In this document: positions 1 through 8,414 of the stretch, one piece after another | Layout of the letters: each line of letters begins with the position of its first letter | Position numbering within the stretch: position 1 is the first letter of the stretch | Assembly (NCBI GenBank): GCA_948467545.1 | Contig: CAOKER010000009.1 | Coordinates: 29,302-93,301 of the forward strand | Direction: 5' to 3' | DNA length: 64,000 nt | DNA from: an uncultured Eubacteriales bacterium | Lineage (GTDB): Bacteria; Bacillota; Clostridia; Oscillospirales; CAG-272 | The notes under the pieces: generated by a model | Told to the model about the DNA's origin: nothing | Databases searched by the model: none | Seen by the model: only the letters and a program-made list of their open reading frames with translations | Made by a program: the position numbers and the translations under genes

Positions 1-518
1 TTAGGAAAAGAAAAACCGTAGGACAAACAAACTTCACGAAGCTTTAAATCGACGGATTTTATTCCTGCATCAATATGCGCCGTCATCACCGGAAGGACAA
101 TCAAAGCGGAAATAAACGACGGTACCTTTTCCCTGCCGATCCAGACAAGTGCAAGAATAATAAACGATGCAACAGGCGTCGCCGTCACCACTTTTAAAAC
201 GGGAGACAACAGTTCGCGCGCCAATCTGCTTTTATGCATCAGTATAGCAGCGGTAAAACTTGCGGCCACCGCGCATATATATCCGGACATTATTCTTCCT
301 ATCGAAGACAATGTTGATTTTATAAAAACCTGTTTTTTAACAAGTCCTATAAAACAGGTCAGAACCGACAGCGGAGACGGTAAAATAACCTCCGCATTTA
401 CAATAAGACTTGCAATCTGCCAAATAAAAATCCAAAATGCAAAAACTCCTAATTTAAACAGAGCATCACGCGCACAGTTTTTATTTGTTTTTTTATTTAT
501 TTCAGCTTTAATGCGCAT
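1..518 (-). CDS. ABC transporter permease, SsuC/TauC type (3' end cut by window edge)
   Basis: The reading frame starts at an ATG (518-516) preceded by a strong AGGAGGGAG ribosome site and runs off the left edge after 172 codons. I translated it from the sequence. Hydrophobic segments lie near residues 23-42, 76-95 and 108-127, and the region around residues 148-172 (DAGIKSVDLKLREVCLSYGF) resembles the EAA loop by which such permeases contact their ATPase. The family moves sulfonates, nitrate, thiamine precursors and similar small molecules. It follows the lipoprotein binding-protein gene on the same strand, so both probably belong to one importer; the ATPase would be expected to the left of the window. 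The substrate cannot be told from the sequence. Confidence 0.88.
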   Translation of the reverse strand, partial: MRIKAEINKKTNKNCARDALFKLGVFAFWIFIWQIASLIVNAEVILPSPLSVLTCFIGLVKKQVFIKSTLSSIGRIMSGYICAVAASFTAAILMHKSRLARELLSPVLKVVTATPVASFIILALVWIGREKVPSFISALIVLPVMTAHIDAGIKSVDLKLREVCLSYGFSFP

Positions 519-731
519 ATGCTCCCTCCTGTTTTGTTATATTAAGAATTAAAATTTACTTTCGGAAACGAATTTGTCCATTGCCGAAACGGCAAACATT
601 ATTACCGCATTAGAACTAATTCCCAAAAATTCGTCATAAAAATATGGCGGCTATTTGTTCAATATTTAGGCGATATCCTAACTCAATTTTACTCCGATGA
701 GTCATTTTCGCATTCTTTCTTATAGCAATGC

Positions 732-771
732 TGCCGCTGCACAGAAATTTTATTCTTCCCGTGCGGCGGCA
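732..771 (-). promoter_or_regulatory. intercistronic hairpin between binding protein and permease genes
   Basis: TGCCGCTGCAC (732-742) pairs with GTGCGGCGGCA (761-771), an 11-bp stem with one wobble and an 18-nt loop. No T-run follows on the minus strand, so it looks less like a full terminator than a processing or mRNA-stabilising element that would let the binding protein be made in excess over the permease. The rest of 519-789 shows no gene. Confidence 0.45.
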
Positions 772-789
772 TAAATCATATATTTTCAA

Positions 790-1869
790 TTAACCTGCGT
801 TGTAATAAAAATCATCTTCCGGAAGTGCACCGCCTATTGACGACGAGTTTGCATCATAAAGAACATTAAGAAATCCTGAAAGCTGTTTTTTCATTTCCGC
901 TCCGTCAAGATACATGATGTTGCAGTTTGGCAGAGCATTTCTTGCAATTTCCGCAGAAGCTACAATTCCATTAGATGCAATAAGCTCCGCTGCCTCTTCC
1001 TGATTATCGACAGCATAACGGACAGAAGCTTCGTATTCATTCAGGAACGATTCGACGGCCTCCGGATAGCTTTCGGCAAATTCACTTCGTACTGCTATGC
1101 ATCCCTGAAGCAAACTGCTCTCATCACCGGCAACATTTTTCCACTCCTCGGTAAGATTGAGGGCGATTCTCAGGTTGTCACTGCCCTTTGTAAGTGCGGC
1201 GGTTACCTGCGGCTCCGGAAGCATACCGATTGCGGCTGACTCGGAAGCAAGACTTGCAGCAAGCTCGCTGTGCTCTGCCAGATACTCGATTTCCACATCT
1301 GAAGCGGGATCTATTCCGTTCTTGCTGAGAACATAGTTCAATATATATTCGGGAGTAGATGCCTGACCTGTCGCGTAAATTTTCTTTCCGCGAAGATCTT
1401 CAACAGAATTAATTGTATTTCCGTTTTCAAGAACGTAGAGAACTCCTCCCGTGTTGACCGCAGCCGCTTTTACTCCTCCGTTGGTTTTCTGATAAAGAGT
1501 TGCGGCAAGGTTAGTAGGAACCGCCGCAATATCGTATGTGCCCTGAATAAGTGAAGGCCCTACCTGATCGGGAGCCGTTGCAACAGTGAAATTATATTTA
1601 TTCGCAGTTTTCCCCTCCGTATTATCAGCCATAAGCTTTGCGGCGCCCATACCTGTAGGTCCCGCGAGAACGGCAATATTGATTTCCCGATCAAGACTGT
1701 TTTCAGGTTCTTTTAAAGCGGTCTCGTTGTTTGTGACCTCCGCGGTTGTATCTGCCGCTCCGGTATCATTATTACCTCCTGCTCTGTCACCGCAAGCCGT
1801 AAAACCGCACATTACGGACGCGAGAAGAAGCATAGAAGCTATTTTTTTCAGCTTTCCTTTTAATTCCAT
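790..1869 (-). CDS. ABC transporter substrate-binding lipoprotein (SsuA/NMT1-like)
   Basis: This 359-residue exported protein starts MELKGKLKKIASMLLL. It has a basic N-terminus, a hydrophobic core and a lipobox GFTAC with the lipidated Cys at residue 26, followed by a flexible Asn/Asp/Thr-rich linker. The mature part shows a periplasmic-binding-protein type II pattern: a glycine-rich segment (LAGPTGMGAAKL), a TYDIAAVPTN region and a SVEDLRGKKIYATG segment common in SsuA/TauA/NMT1-like proteins. It should deliver a small solute to the permease downstream. A GAAAGGAA ribosome site precedes the ATG. The Crp/Fnr gene is next upstream on the same strand, which suggests regulation by anaerobic or metabolic state. 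The ligand is unknown. Confidence 0.85.
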   Translation of the reverse strand: MELKGKLKKIASMLLLASVMCGFTACGDRAGGNNDTGAADTTAEVTNNETALKEPENSLDREINIAVLAGPTGMGAAKLMADNTEGKTANKYNFTVATAPDQVGPSLIQGTYDIAAVPTNLAATLYQKTNGGVKAAAVNTGGVLYVLENGNTINSVEDLRGKKIYATGQASTPEYILNYVLSKNGIDPASDVEIEYLAEHSELAASLASESAAIGMLPEPQVTAALTKGSDNLRIALNLTEEWKNVAGDESSLLQGCIAVRSEFAESYPEAVESFLNEYEASVRYAVDNQEEAAELIASNGIVASAEIARNALPNCNIMYLDGAEMKKQLSGFLNVLYDANSSSIGGALPEDDFYYNAG

Positions 1870-2056
1870 GGTATATTCCTTTCTTCCATATCTTTCATTA
1901 TGGATTAAGCCTATAATTTATTTTTACGGAGAAATTACGCTCCGAAAAAAACTTATTAGTTTGATTTCATCTACCTATTTATCTATATATAACAGTATAT
2001 CCTGATGATTTAAACAGTATATCACTTTTCATGACGCTTTTTTACCGTCGCGAAAA

Positions 2057-2740
2057 TTAAAGCTCACCGCTTTCAGCGTTATCGCATATAATAATTTTCC
2101 CTTCTTTATTTCGTTTTATAAATCCTGAGCCTTCCAGCATCTGCAAAGCTCTGTATACAGACGCTCTGCCAAGATTCAATGATGATGCAAGCTGCGTCAT
2201 CGACGGAACTATCAGACAACCGTCGGAATCGCGAGGCATTTCAAGCAGTATACATGAAAGCCTTTGCTCTGCCGTACCGGCTGTAACAACAGAAATTCTT
2301 TTATTGAGATAACGAATTCTGCCGGAAAGAAATTTTATATAATTTTCGGCAAGCTTAGAGTTTCCGGTAATCAATGACTCAATTTTGTCAGCCCCGAGCA
2401 ATAAAACAACCGTTTTTCCCTTAGCTCTGATGTAGGAAATATACTCCGCACCCTCGGAACAAAAAAGAGCGGCCGCACCAAACACATCTCCCTTTGCGAG
2501 CATTCGCAGAATAGTACTGTTTTCCTCAAATTCTCCGGTAACAATTGCTTTTCCGGAAACTATAATCTGCAAGCCCCTGATATATTCATTCGGAGATGAT
2601 ATTAAATCTCCGCTTTTAAACAGCCTCAGACACGGGCTGCACTCATATATATTTTTTAATCTCTCGCTTTCCGGTATTCCGTCAAACAAAAATATTTTCG
2701 ATGCAATTGATAAATATTCATCTGAAATCTTATTTTGCAT
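2057..2740 (-). CDS. Crp/Fnr family transcriptional regulator
   Basis: The protein has an N-terminal cyclic-nucleotide-binding-like beta barrel (about residues 20-130, with KGDVFGAAALF) and a C-terminal winged helix (about 180-210, TQLASSLNLGRASVYRALQM) that should bind DNA. I chose the ATG at 2740, giving 227 residues. The frame stays open upstream to 2938, but that part is encoded by an 18-bp tandem repeat and reads as a low-complexity FAFGRC-type hexapeptide repeat, unlike the family. It lacks the four-cysteine iron-sulfur set of true FNR; only a CSPC pair is seen. It lies upstream of the ABC binding protein on the same strand and is a plausible regulator of that importer. Its effector is unknown. 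Confidence 0.87.
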   Translation of the reverse strand: MQNKISDEYLSIASKIFLFDGIPESERLKNIYECSPCLRLFKSGDLISSPNEYIRGLQIIVSGKAIVTGEFEENSTILRMLAKGDVFGAAALFCSEGAEYISYIRAKGKTVVLLLGADKIESLITGNSKLAENYIKFLSGRIRYLNKRISVVTAGTAEQRLSCILLEMPRDSDGCLIVPSMTQLASSLNLGRASVYRALQMLEGSGFIKRNKEGKIIICDNAESGEL

Positions 2741-2804
2741 ACAGTTGCCCACCCCGCCGCTTCCGAGAAATAATAAAATATACGGTAACCCGTCAATAAA
2801 AGGC

Positions 2805-2911
2805 AAAGCACCGTCAAAAAGCAAAGCATCACCATATGTAAAGCACCGCTTATAGGTAAAGCGCCGCCCAAAGGCAAAGCACCGCCCAAAAGCAAAGAGC
2901 CGTCGTAAGAC
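2805..2911. repeat. 18-bp tandem repeat, six units
   Basis: Six consecutive units of 17-18 bp start with AAAG: 2805-2822, 2823-2839, 2840-2857, 2858-2875, 2876-2893 and 2894-2911. The best-conserved units read AAAGCACCGCCCAAAAGC and AAAGCGCCGCCCAAAGGC. The array lies just upstream of the crp-like start. Because 18 is a multiple of three, the minus-strand frame stays open through it, which makes a spurious N-terminal extension of that gene. Confidence 0.85.
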
Positions 2912-3005
2912 AATCAGCCGCGGATTTTTTCCCGCCACTGAAAAAACGGTGGAACCCGCCGCCTTAGAAATGCCTTAAAGGCGGGGAAAATCTTGCTTTA
3001 GCTAT
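2894..3005. repeat. dispersed intergenic repeat, copy A
   Basis: From 2894 the sequence matches two later intergenic stretches (7911-8013 and 8088-8170) in order: AAAGAGCCGTCGTAAGACAA, then CCCGCC, then GAAAAAACGG, then CCCGCCGC, then a TGCTTTAGCTAT-like end. This copy can fold with CCCGCC pairing to GGCGGG about 2957-2984. No coding sequence is evident in it. Confidence 0.6.
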
Positions 3006-3036
3006 ATTGAAAAACAAGCTTATACTCCTTCAGGCA

Positions 3037-3068
3037 ACAAAAAGTGTATCATATGATACACTTTTTGT
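3037..3068. promoter_or_regulatory. 32-bp perfect palindrome, candidate operator
   Basis: Each 16-base arm is ACAAAAAGTGTATCAT and the two arms are exact reverse complements with no spacer. It sits in the divergent gap between the crp-like gene (minus) and the pheST leader (plus), where no transcript is expected to end, so an operator is more likely than a terminator. The core GTGTATCATATGATACAC is the size expected for a homodimeric regulator; the adjacent Crp/Fnr protein is the obvious candidate. No recognisable gene lies between 2912 and 3270. Confidence 0.6.
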
Positions 3069-3270
3069 CAATAGTTACGGCAATTATTTTATAACAATTT
3101 ATTTCGCAACTCCGTTTGAGATTTTTAAATTCTTTGATTTACGGCAGTTATTATATAAGAAAAGTAAACCTCTCAAGGCAAATGTAACTTCTTAACGCCA
3201 CTCTTACTTTTAATTTGAAAATATATTTATATATAAGTTATAAGAAATCGTGTCAAAAACAAAAAAACAC

Positions 3271-3298
3271 TTGAAATTTTATAAAATTGTGATATACT
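3271..3298 (+). promoter_or_regulatory. sigma-A-type promoter of pheST leader
   Basis: TTGAAA (3271-3276) and TATACT (3293-3298) are separated by 16 bp and lie just upstream of the T-box leader. The fit to the housekeeping consensus is good. Confidence 0.6.
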
Positions 3299-3305
3299 AA
3301 TATAC

Positions 3306-3580
3306 AGTATTATATTTAAAATGCAAGGATGCGGCCGGAGCTACTGTGTTTTTGCCGTTCAGAGAGTGACGGTCATTGGCTGGAAGCCGTCTGCGGCGTG
3401 CAGTATCTCATTTCTCCGCGGAGCATACTCGGTGAAGAATTTTCGGTAGCCGAATACGGATGGTTTCCGTTATAAAACCGTCGAGCGTTTGTCTGTGGAA
3501 TCACACGGCAGAAATTAAGGTGGTAACGCGAAGGTAAACTCCTCCGTCCTTTTGTTGACAGGACGGATTTTTTTATTGTC
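3306..3580 (+). promoter_or_regulatory. T-box leader of pheST (tRNA-Phe sensing)
   Basis: The leader has the AGAGAG of the stem I base (about 3360), a GGCTGGAAGCC stem, and the conserved T-box sequence AAGGTGGTAACGCG (3517-3530). The TGGT within it can pair with the ACCA end of an uncharged tRNA. A terminator follows directly (TCCGTCC 3543-3549 with GGACGGA 3561-3567, then a T-run), and the T-box can form the competing antiterminator. A TTC at 3412-3414 is a candidate Phe specifier codon, but I could not fold stem I fully, so that is tentative. Uncharged tRNA-Phe should permit read-through into pheS. Confidence 0.9.
3543..3574 (+). terminator. T-box attenuator terminator
   Basis: TCCGTCC (3543-3549) pairs with GGACGGA (3561-3567) and is followed by seven T. 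The left arm overlaps the end of the T-box element, as in other T-box switches. Confidence 0.85.
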
Positions 3581-3674
3581 AGATCCTCGACGGTGCCGCA
3601 AAAAAGTTTATTATAAATCAGAGTTTATAAGTTTTATATGTAAGCTCGAAGACAGGAAAGGAAGGATTTTATAA

Positions 3675-4697
3675 ATGAAGGAGAAGCTGAAACATATACG
3701 GACATCAGCCTTAGAGCAGCTGGACGCTGCAGACAGTACAGAAAAGCTGGAACAGCTTCGGGTAAAATTTCTCGGAAAAAAAGGAGAGCTGACCGCCGTG
3801 CTCCGAGGTATGGGTGCGCTGTCTCCGGATGAAAGGCCCGCGATCGGTCAGATTGCAAACGAGATCCGCGAATCTGTCGAAAAAATGATTGCGGAAAAAA
3901 AGGAAAAACTTTCGGCTGAGTTTTTGCAGCACAGGCTGGAAAGCGAAAAAATCGACGTTACAATGCCCGCAAAACGGTTTAATATCGGACATCGGCACCC
4001 TCTTGCTCAGGTTGAGGATGAAATGTGCGGCATTTTTCGTTCTATGGGATTTGATATCGAAGAGGGGCCGGAAGTAGAGACCGACTATTACAACTTCCAG
4101 GCGCTTAACACACCCGAAAATCACCCCGCCCGTGATTCACAGGACACTTTCTATATAACCGACAATATTCTTCTGCGCTCGCAGACGTCTTCGGTGCAGG
4201 TTCATGCGATGGAGCGCGCAGGAAAACCTCCGATCCGAGTCGTATCTCCGGGCAGAGTTTACCGTTCCGATGCGGTTGACGCAACACATTCTCCGATGTT
4301 TCACCAGCTCGAAGGGCTTGTCGTAGACAAAGACATAACTATGGGAGACCTTAAGGGAACTCTTGAAACCTTTGCACGAAGAATGTTCGGAAATGATACG
4401 AAAATAAGATTCCGTCCGCATCATTTTCCGTTTACCGAACCGTCCGCAGAAATTGACATTTCATGCTTTATGTGCGGAGGAAAAGGCTGTAAAGTCTGCA
4501 AAGGAGAGGGATGGATCGAGATACTCGGCGCCGGAATGGTTCACCCGAACGTTTTAAGCTGTTCGGGAATAGATCCTGACGCATATTCAGGCTTTGCATT
4601 CGGAATGGGTATTGAGAGAATTGCAATGAAAAAATATTCAATAGACGATATGCGTCTGCTCTATGAAAATGACCTGCGCTTCCTGCGTCAATTCTGA
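3675..4697 (+). CDS. pheS: phenylalanyl-tRNA synthetase alpha subunit
   Basis: PheS forms the catalytic half of the alpha2beta2 enzyme that charges tRNA-Phe in the cytoplasm. At 340 residues it is of normal length. The N-terminal coiled coil (about 1-90) contacts tRNA. Class II motif 2 is seen in [13 protein letters not shown] and [16 protein letters not shown], and motif 3 in [13 protein letters not shown] near the C-terminus. A cysteine cluster [12 protein letters not shown] sits between them, common in Clostridia. The ATG follows GGAAAGGAAGG at a suitable distance. It begins the T-box-controlled pheS-pheT operon. Confidence 0.98.
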   Translation: MKEKLKHIRTSALEQLDAADSTEKLEQLRVKFLGKKGELTAVLRGMGALSPDERPAIGQIANEIRESVEKMIAEKKEKLSAEFLQHRLESEKIDVTMPAKRFNIGHRHPLAQVEDEMCGIFRSMGFDIEEGPEVETDYYNFQALNTPENHPARDSQDTFYITDNILLRSQTSSVQVHAMERAGKPPIRVVSPGRVYRSDAVDATHSPMFHQLEGLVVDKDITMGDLKGTLETFARRMFGNDTKIRFRPHHFPFTEPSAEIDISCFMCGGKGCKVCKGEGWIEILGAGMVHPNVLSCSGIDPDAYSGFAFGMGIERIAMKKYSIDDMRLLYENDLRFLRQF

Positions 4698-4718
4698 TAA
4701 GAAGGGGGAAACTTAATA

Positions 4719-7127
4719 ATGAATTTACCTATTTCCTGGCTCAATGAATTTGTCGACGTTAAAGACATAGATATTAAAAACTATTGCGACCGCATGACCG
4801 ATACAGGATCAAAGGTGGAAGGATGGAGTGTCCAAGCCGGCGACATTGAAAATGTCTGTGTCGGAAAAATTATTTCGGTCGAACAGCATCCCGACGCAGA
4901 CAGGCTTGTTATCTGTTCTGTCGATGTCGGCGAAGAAAAATCGCGGCAGATAGTAACCGCAGCTACAAATGTATACGCCGGAGCATATGTTCCGGTCGCA
5001 AAAGCTCCGGCCAAGGTTGCAGGAGGCGTTTCCATAAAGTCCGGAAAGCTGCGCGGCGCTGTTTCCGACGGAATGTTCTGCTCCGTTGCAGAGCTTGGCC
5101 TGACACTGCACGATATGCCATATGCGGTTGAAGACGGCATTCTTATACTGAATGACGATCCGACACTCGGAGATTATAAGCCCGGCGATGATATAAAAGA
5201 AATTTTGAAGCTCTCGGATAATATAGTAGAATTTGAAATTACTCCTAACAGACCGGACTGCCTTTCCGTTATCGGAATGGCGCGAGAAACCGCCGCATCA
5301 TTTGAAAGAACGGCAAAATATCACACCCCCGTCCTCCGTGCCGAAGACAAAAATGACAACGTTCGGAAATATTTGTCTGTTACGGTTAAAAACAGTACGC
5401 TCTGCCCGCGTTATACAGCCAAAGTTATAAAGAACGTAAAAATTGCTCCGTCTCCGCTCTGGATGCGCATGAGACTTCATGCGGCAGGAGTACGTCCGAT
5501 AAACAATATTGTCGATATAACAAACTATGTAATGCTGGAATATGGTCAGCCAATGCATGCGTTTGACTATGCATGTCTTGACGGAAACGCAATCGTTGTC
5601 CGCGAGGCAGATGAGGGAGAAAAATTCCGTTCTCTTGATGATATAGACCATACCCTAAGCGCAGGAATGCTCGTAATAGCGGACGAAAAGAAGCCGGTCG
5701 CCCTTGCGGGGGTTATGGGCGGCGCCAACAGCGAAATTAAGGACACAACGTCGATTGTAGTATTTGAATCGGCAAACTTCATGGGAAGCTCGGTCCGTAT
5801 AACATCCCGTGCACTCGGTATGAGAACCGAAAGCTCCGGACGTTTTGAAAAGGGACTTGACAGCGAAATGACACGTATCGCTATAGAAAGAGCATGCGAG
5901 CTTGCCGAGCTTCTCGGAGCCGGTGATGTCGTCGACGGTATAATTGACGTACGCGCCGGTGAAAAGCCGGAGGCGGCCGTAAAGTTTGAGCCTGACAGAA
6001 TCAACCGTTTCCTTGGAACAAATATTCCCGAGGACAGGATGGTATCCATACTCGAAAGCCTGCTCTTCAGAGTCAACGATGGAACAGTATATGTACCGTC
6101 ATGGCGTGACGACGTCAGGTGTATGAATGATATTGCCGAAGAGATAATAAGAATATGGGGATATAATGAAATAAACTCTACAAACTTCCGTTCGGGAGTT
6201 AAAACGGGTGAATATACGCCGAGAAAAGCATATTCTCTGCGTTTGAACAATCTTCTCTGTTCGCTCGGATGCTGGGAAACCTGCAGCTTTTCATTTATAA
6301 GTCCAAAATATTATGATAAAATTCGTATGCCGAACAATGATCCGAGAAGAAAATCCGTCGTAATCCGCAATCCTCTCGGAGAGGATACAAGCGTCATGCG
6401 GACGGTTCTCCTGCCATCCGTTCTTGAATCGCTCGCACATAACAACAACAGTCATGCAGAAGACACGGCACTCTACGAAACCGCGTCCGTATATCTGCCC
6501 GCAGAGGACAAAACACTTCAGCCGTCCGAGCCGCTTCAGACAGCGATCGCTTTTTACGGCGGTGATTTCTATACCATGAAAGGGATTATCGAAACGGTTC
6601 TTGACGACGCTGGAGTTTTGAATTATCGTACCGCGTCAAAATCGAATGATCCGACATATCATCCCGGACGATGCGCTGAGATAATTCTTTCGGATAAAAG
6701 CCCAGTCGCCGTCTTCGGAGAGCTTCATCCTCTTACCGCTCGAAATTACGGATTTGATATGCCTGTTTACGCGGCGGTAATCGATACGGAAAAGCTTGCT
6801 TCGATTGCATGTTTTGACCGTACGTACAAGCAGATACCCCGCTATCCTGCGGTTTCACGTGATTTTGCATTTCTGTGCAACGCGGACACTGAAGCAGGGT
6901 CAATTGAAGAGGTTATCCGCCGCGCGGGAGGAAAGCTCGTTGAAAAAATCGACTTATTCGACGTATTCCGCGGAGAAAAGCTTGGCGCGGGCAAAAAGAG
7001 TCTTGCTTTTAATGTTTCTCTCCGCTCCTCAGATCACACCTTAACGGACGATGAAGCTGATAAAGCCGCAGAAAAAATCCTGCATGCAGTGGAAAACGAG
7101 CTTGGCTTTAAGCTCAGAGAAATGTAA
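4719..7127 (+). CDS. pheT: phenylalanyl-tRNA synthetase beta subunit
   Basis: This 802-residue subunit completes the PheRS heterotetramer. The N-terminal EMAP-like tRNA-binding domain lies near residues 40-150 (VCVGKIISVEQHPDADRLVI), followed by B3/B4 editing regions (ITPNRPDCLSVIGMARE), the B5 domain, the catalytic-like core and a C-terminal anticodon-binding FDX-ACB domain (PRYPAVSRDFAFL to the end). Length is normal. It starts 21 bp after pheS behind GAAGGGGG, so both share the T-box leader. Confidence 0.98.
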   Translation: MNLPISWLNEFVDVKDIDIKNYCDRMTDTGSKVEGWSVQAGDIENVCVGKIISVEQHPDADRLVICSVDVGEEKSRQIVTAATNVYAGAYVPVAKAPAKVAGGVSIKSGKLRGAVSDGMFCSVAELGLTLHDMPYAVEDGILILNDDPTLGDYKPGDDIKEILKLSDNIVEFEITPNRPDCLSVIGMARETAASFERTAKYHTPVLRAEDKNDNVRKYLSVTVKNSTLCPRYTAKVIKNVKIAPSPLWMRMRLHAAGVRPINNIVDITNYVMLEYGQPMHAFDYACLDGNAIVVREADEGEKFRSLDDIDHTLSAGMLVIADEKKPVALAGVMGGANSEIKDTTSIVVFESANFMGSSVRITSRALGMRTESSGRFEKGLDSEMTRIAIERACELAELLGAGDVVDGIIDVRAGEKPEAAVKFEPDRINRFLGTNIPEDRMVSILESLLFRVNDGTVYVPSWRDDVRCMNDIAEEIIRIWGYNEINSTNFRSGVKTGEYTPRKAYSLRLNNLLCSLGCWETCSFSFISPKYYDKIRMPNNDPRRKSVVIRNPLGEDTSVMRTVLLPSVLESLAHNNNSHAEDTALYETASVYLPAEDKTLQPSEPLQTAIAFYGGDFYTMKGIIETVLDDAGVLNYRTASKSNDPTYHPGRCAEIILSDKSPVAVFGELHPLTARNYGFDMPVYAAVIDTEKLASIACFDRTYKQIPRYPAVSRDFAFLCNADTEAGSIEEVIRRAGGKLVEKIDLFDVFRGEKLGAGKKSLAFNVSLRSSDHTLTDDEADKAAEKILHAVENELGFKLREM

Positions 7128-7141
7128 TTATATATACAAAA

Positions 7142-7171
7142 TTGAGCCTGCGGCATATGCCGCAGGCTCAA
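7142..7171 (-). terminator. palindromic terminator shared by pheT and pth
   Basis: TTGAGCCTGCGGCAT and its exact reverse complement form a 30-nt perfect palindrome between the convergent genes. On the minus strand it is followed by TTTTG, so it best serves pth; on the plus strand there is no T-run. Confidence 0.75.
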
Positions 7172-7220
7172 CAATTCCCGCTAAACAGACATGAAAAAAC
7201 AGTTCGTAAAACATCCTCGG

Positions 7221-7847
7221 TCAGTTATACTGATTCATAGCCTGCTCTGTTTTTCCGGATAAAATCAGTTCTATCGCCGGAAGCACATTCATCAGACAGT
7301 CAAAAACAGGCTTTTGATCGTCTTTTGAAATATCCATCAGAACCCAGTCTACAATACTTATACCCTGCGGAGGAGAACCGACTCCTATCTTTATTCTGAT
7401 AAAATCCTCTGTTCCAAGGTGGTTTATTATACTTCGTATACCCTTTTGCCCTCCGTCGCTTCCCTTGCGCTTTATGCGCATCTTCCCTGCCGGAATTGAT
7501 ATATCGTCATGAATTACAATTATATTCCCCGACGGTATTTTATAAAATTTTGCCGCCTCGGATATAGCCTCTCCCGAATTGTTCATGAAAGTCTGCGGAC
7601 GAATCAACAGAATTCTCTTTCCTCCCACCCTTGTATCAGCACATAGAGATTTGAATTTAAGACGGTCGGTTTTTACATCAAGCTTTTGCTCAATACAGTC
7701 AAGCGCAAGAAAACCCATATTATGATGAGTACTGTGGTATTTATCTCCGGGATTGCCGAGACCGGCCACAATATATGTGATCGGAGCAGCACTGTCTTCT
7801 TTTTTTTCTGATTCAATCCTTTTAAAAATATCAAAAATATTACTCAC
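7221..7847 (-). CDS. pth: peptidyl-tRNA hydrolase
   Basis: Pth frees tRNA from prematurely released peptidyl-tRNA. The core motifs are present: GLGNPGDKYHSTHHNMGF with the catalytic His, the FMNNSGEAI region, and HDDISIPAGKMRIK with the conserved Asp, followed by GGQKGIRSIINHLGTEDF. The start is GTG at 7847, preceded by GAGG seven bases upstream; an overlapping ATG two bases earlier runs straight into a stop. This gives 208 residues with about 26 extra before the usual start of the fold. It is convergent with pheT and not obviously in an operon. Confidence 0.97.
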   Translation of the reverse strand: MSNIFDIFKRIESEKKEDSAAPITYIVAGLGNPGDKYHSTHHNMGFLALDCIEQKLDVKTDRLKFKSLCADTRVGGKRILLIRPQTFMNNSGEAISEAAKFYKIPSGNIIVIHDDISIPAGKMRIKRKGSDGGQKGIRSIINHLGTEDFIRIKIGVGSPPQGISIVDWVLMDISKDDQKPVFDCLMNVLPAIELILSGKTEQAMNQYN

Positions 7848-7910
7848 ATCAAAACCTCATTTGTATAAAATAAAAGCACGGTAATGTAACTTTCGGATTC
7901 AGCAAGGCAC

Positions 7911-8013
7911 AAAGCTCAGTCATAAGACAATTCACAGCGGCGGACCGTACGCCAAAGAAAAAAACGGGACAGCCCGCCGCACAGATAGCATGGGACATAC
8001 TGCTTTTAGTTAT
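7911..8013. repeat. dispersed intergenic repeat, copy B
   Basis: Reads AAAGCTCAGTCATAAGACAA, then GAAAAAAACGGGACAG, CCCGCCGC and TGCTTTTAGTTAT, matching copy A in order and spacing with many substitutions. It lies in the 567-bp gap between pth and ppdK, which holds no convincing gene. Confidence 0.6.
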
Positions 8014-8087
8014 AAATTCTTAAATACTATTTTATTTCCGTTATATGAATTTTTCAAGATTAATAATCTAAAGTTTCAATAAAGCTC

Positions 8088-8170
8088 AAAGCGCCGTCAT
8101 GAACCGCTTCGATGAAGGATTATACCCGCCGAAAAAAGCCGAACAGCCCGCCGCATTAGAGCCGGCAAAT
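8088..8170. repeat. dispersed intergenic repeat, copy C
   Basis: Reads AAAGCGCCGTCATGAAC, then CCCGCCGAAAAAAGCCGAAC and AGCCCGCCGCATTAGAGCC, matching copies A and B. It lacks the T-rich end of the other two. It lies in the same gap as copy B. Confidence 0.55.
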
Positions 8171-8414
8171 ATCCCGTATTTATAATTCCGTATTTTCAGA
8201 AATACAATAACTATCATTTGTTTATCAAAAATAATCTTAATATCAGTATTTATGTGTTCTGACTCGTATGCGTACACATTTTGCAGGAAATATTTTTAAA
8301 TAATTGTAAATAATTCAAGTTAAGGATAGTATTTTGCAGTTCGATGTGTTAAAATATCTTTTAGACTAATTATAATATGTAATTAACTAAATTTATATGG
8401 AGGCAAAAAATTTA

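Noticed and set aside
2057..2740. True FNR oxygen sensor
   Set aside because: Only a CSPC pair is present; the four Cys needed for the 4Fe-4S cluster are missing.
2741..2938. N-terminal extension of the Crp/Fnr protein
   Set aside because: It is low-complexity sequence made by the 18-bp tandem repeat, and the family starts near the ATG at 2740.
3007..3195. 62-codon plus-strand frame between crp and the T-box leader
   Set aside because: It reads through the 32-bp palindrome and lacks a ribosome site.
8086..8277. 63-codon minus-strand frame between pth and ppdK
   Set aside because: It lies across dispersed repeat copy C, has no ribosome site and gives no recognisable protein.
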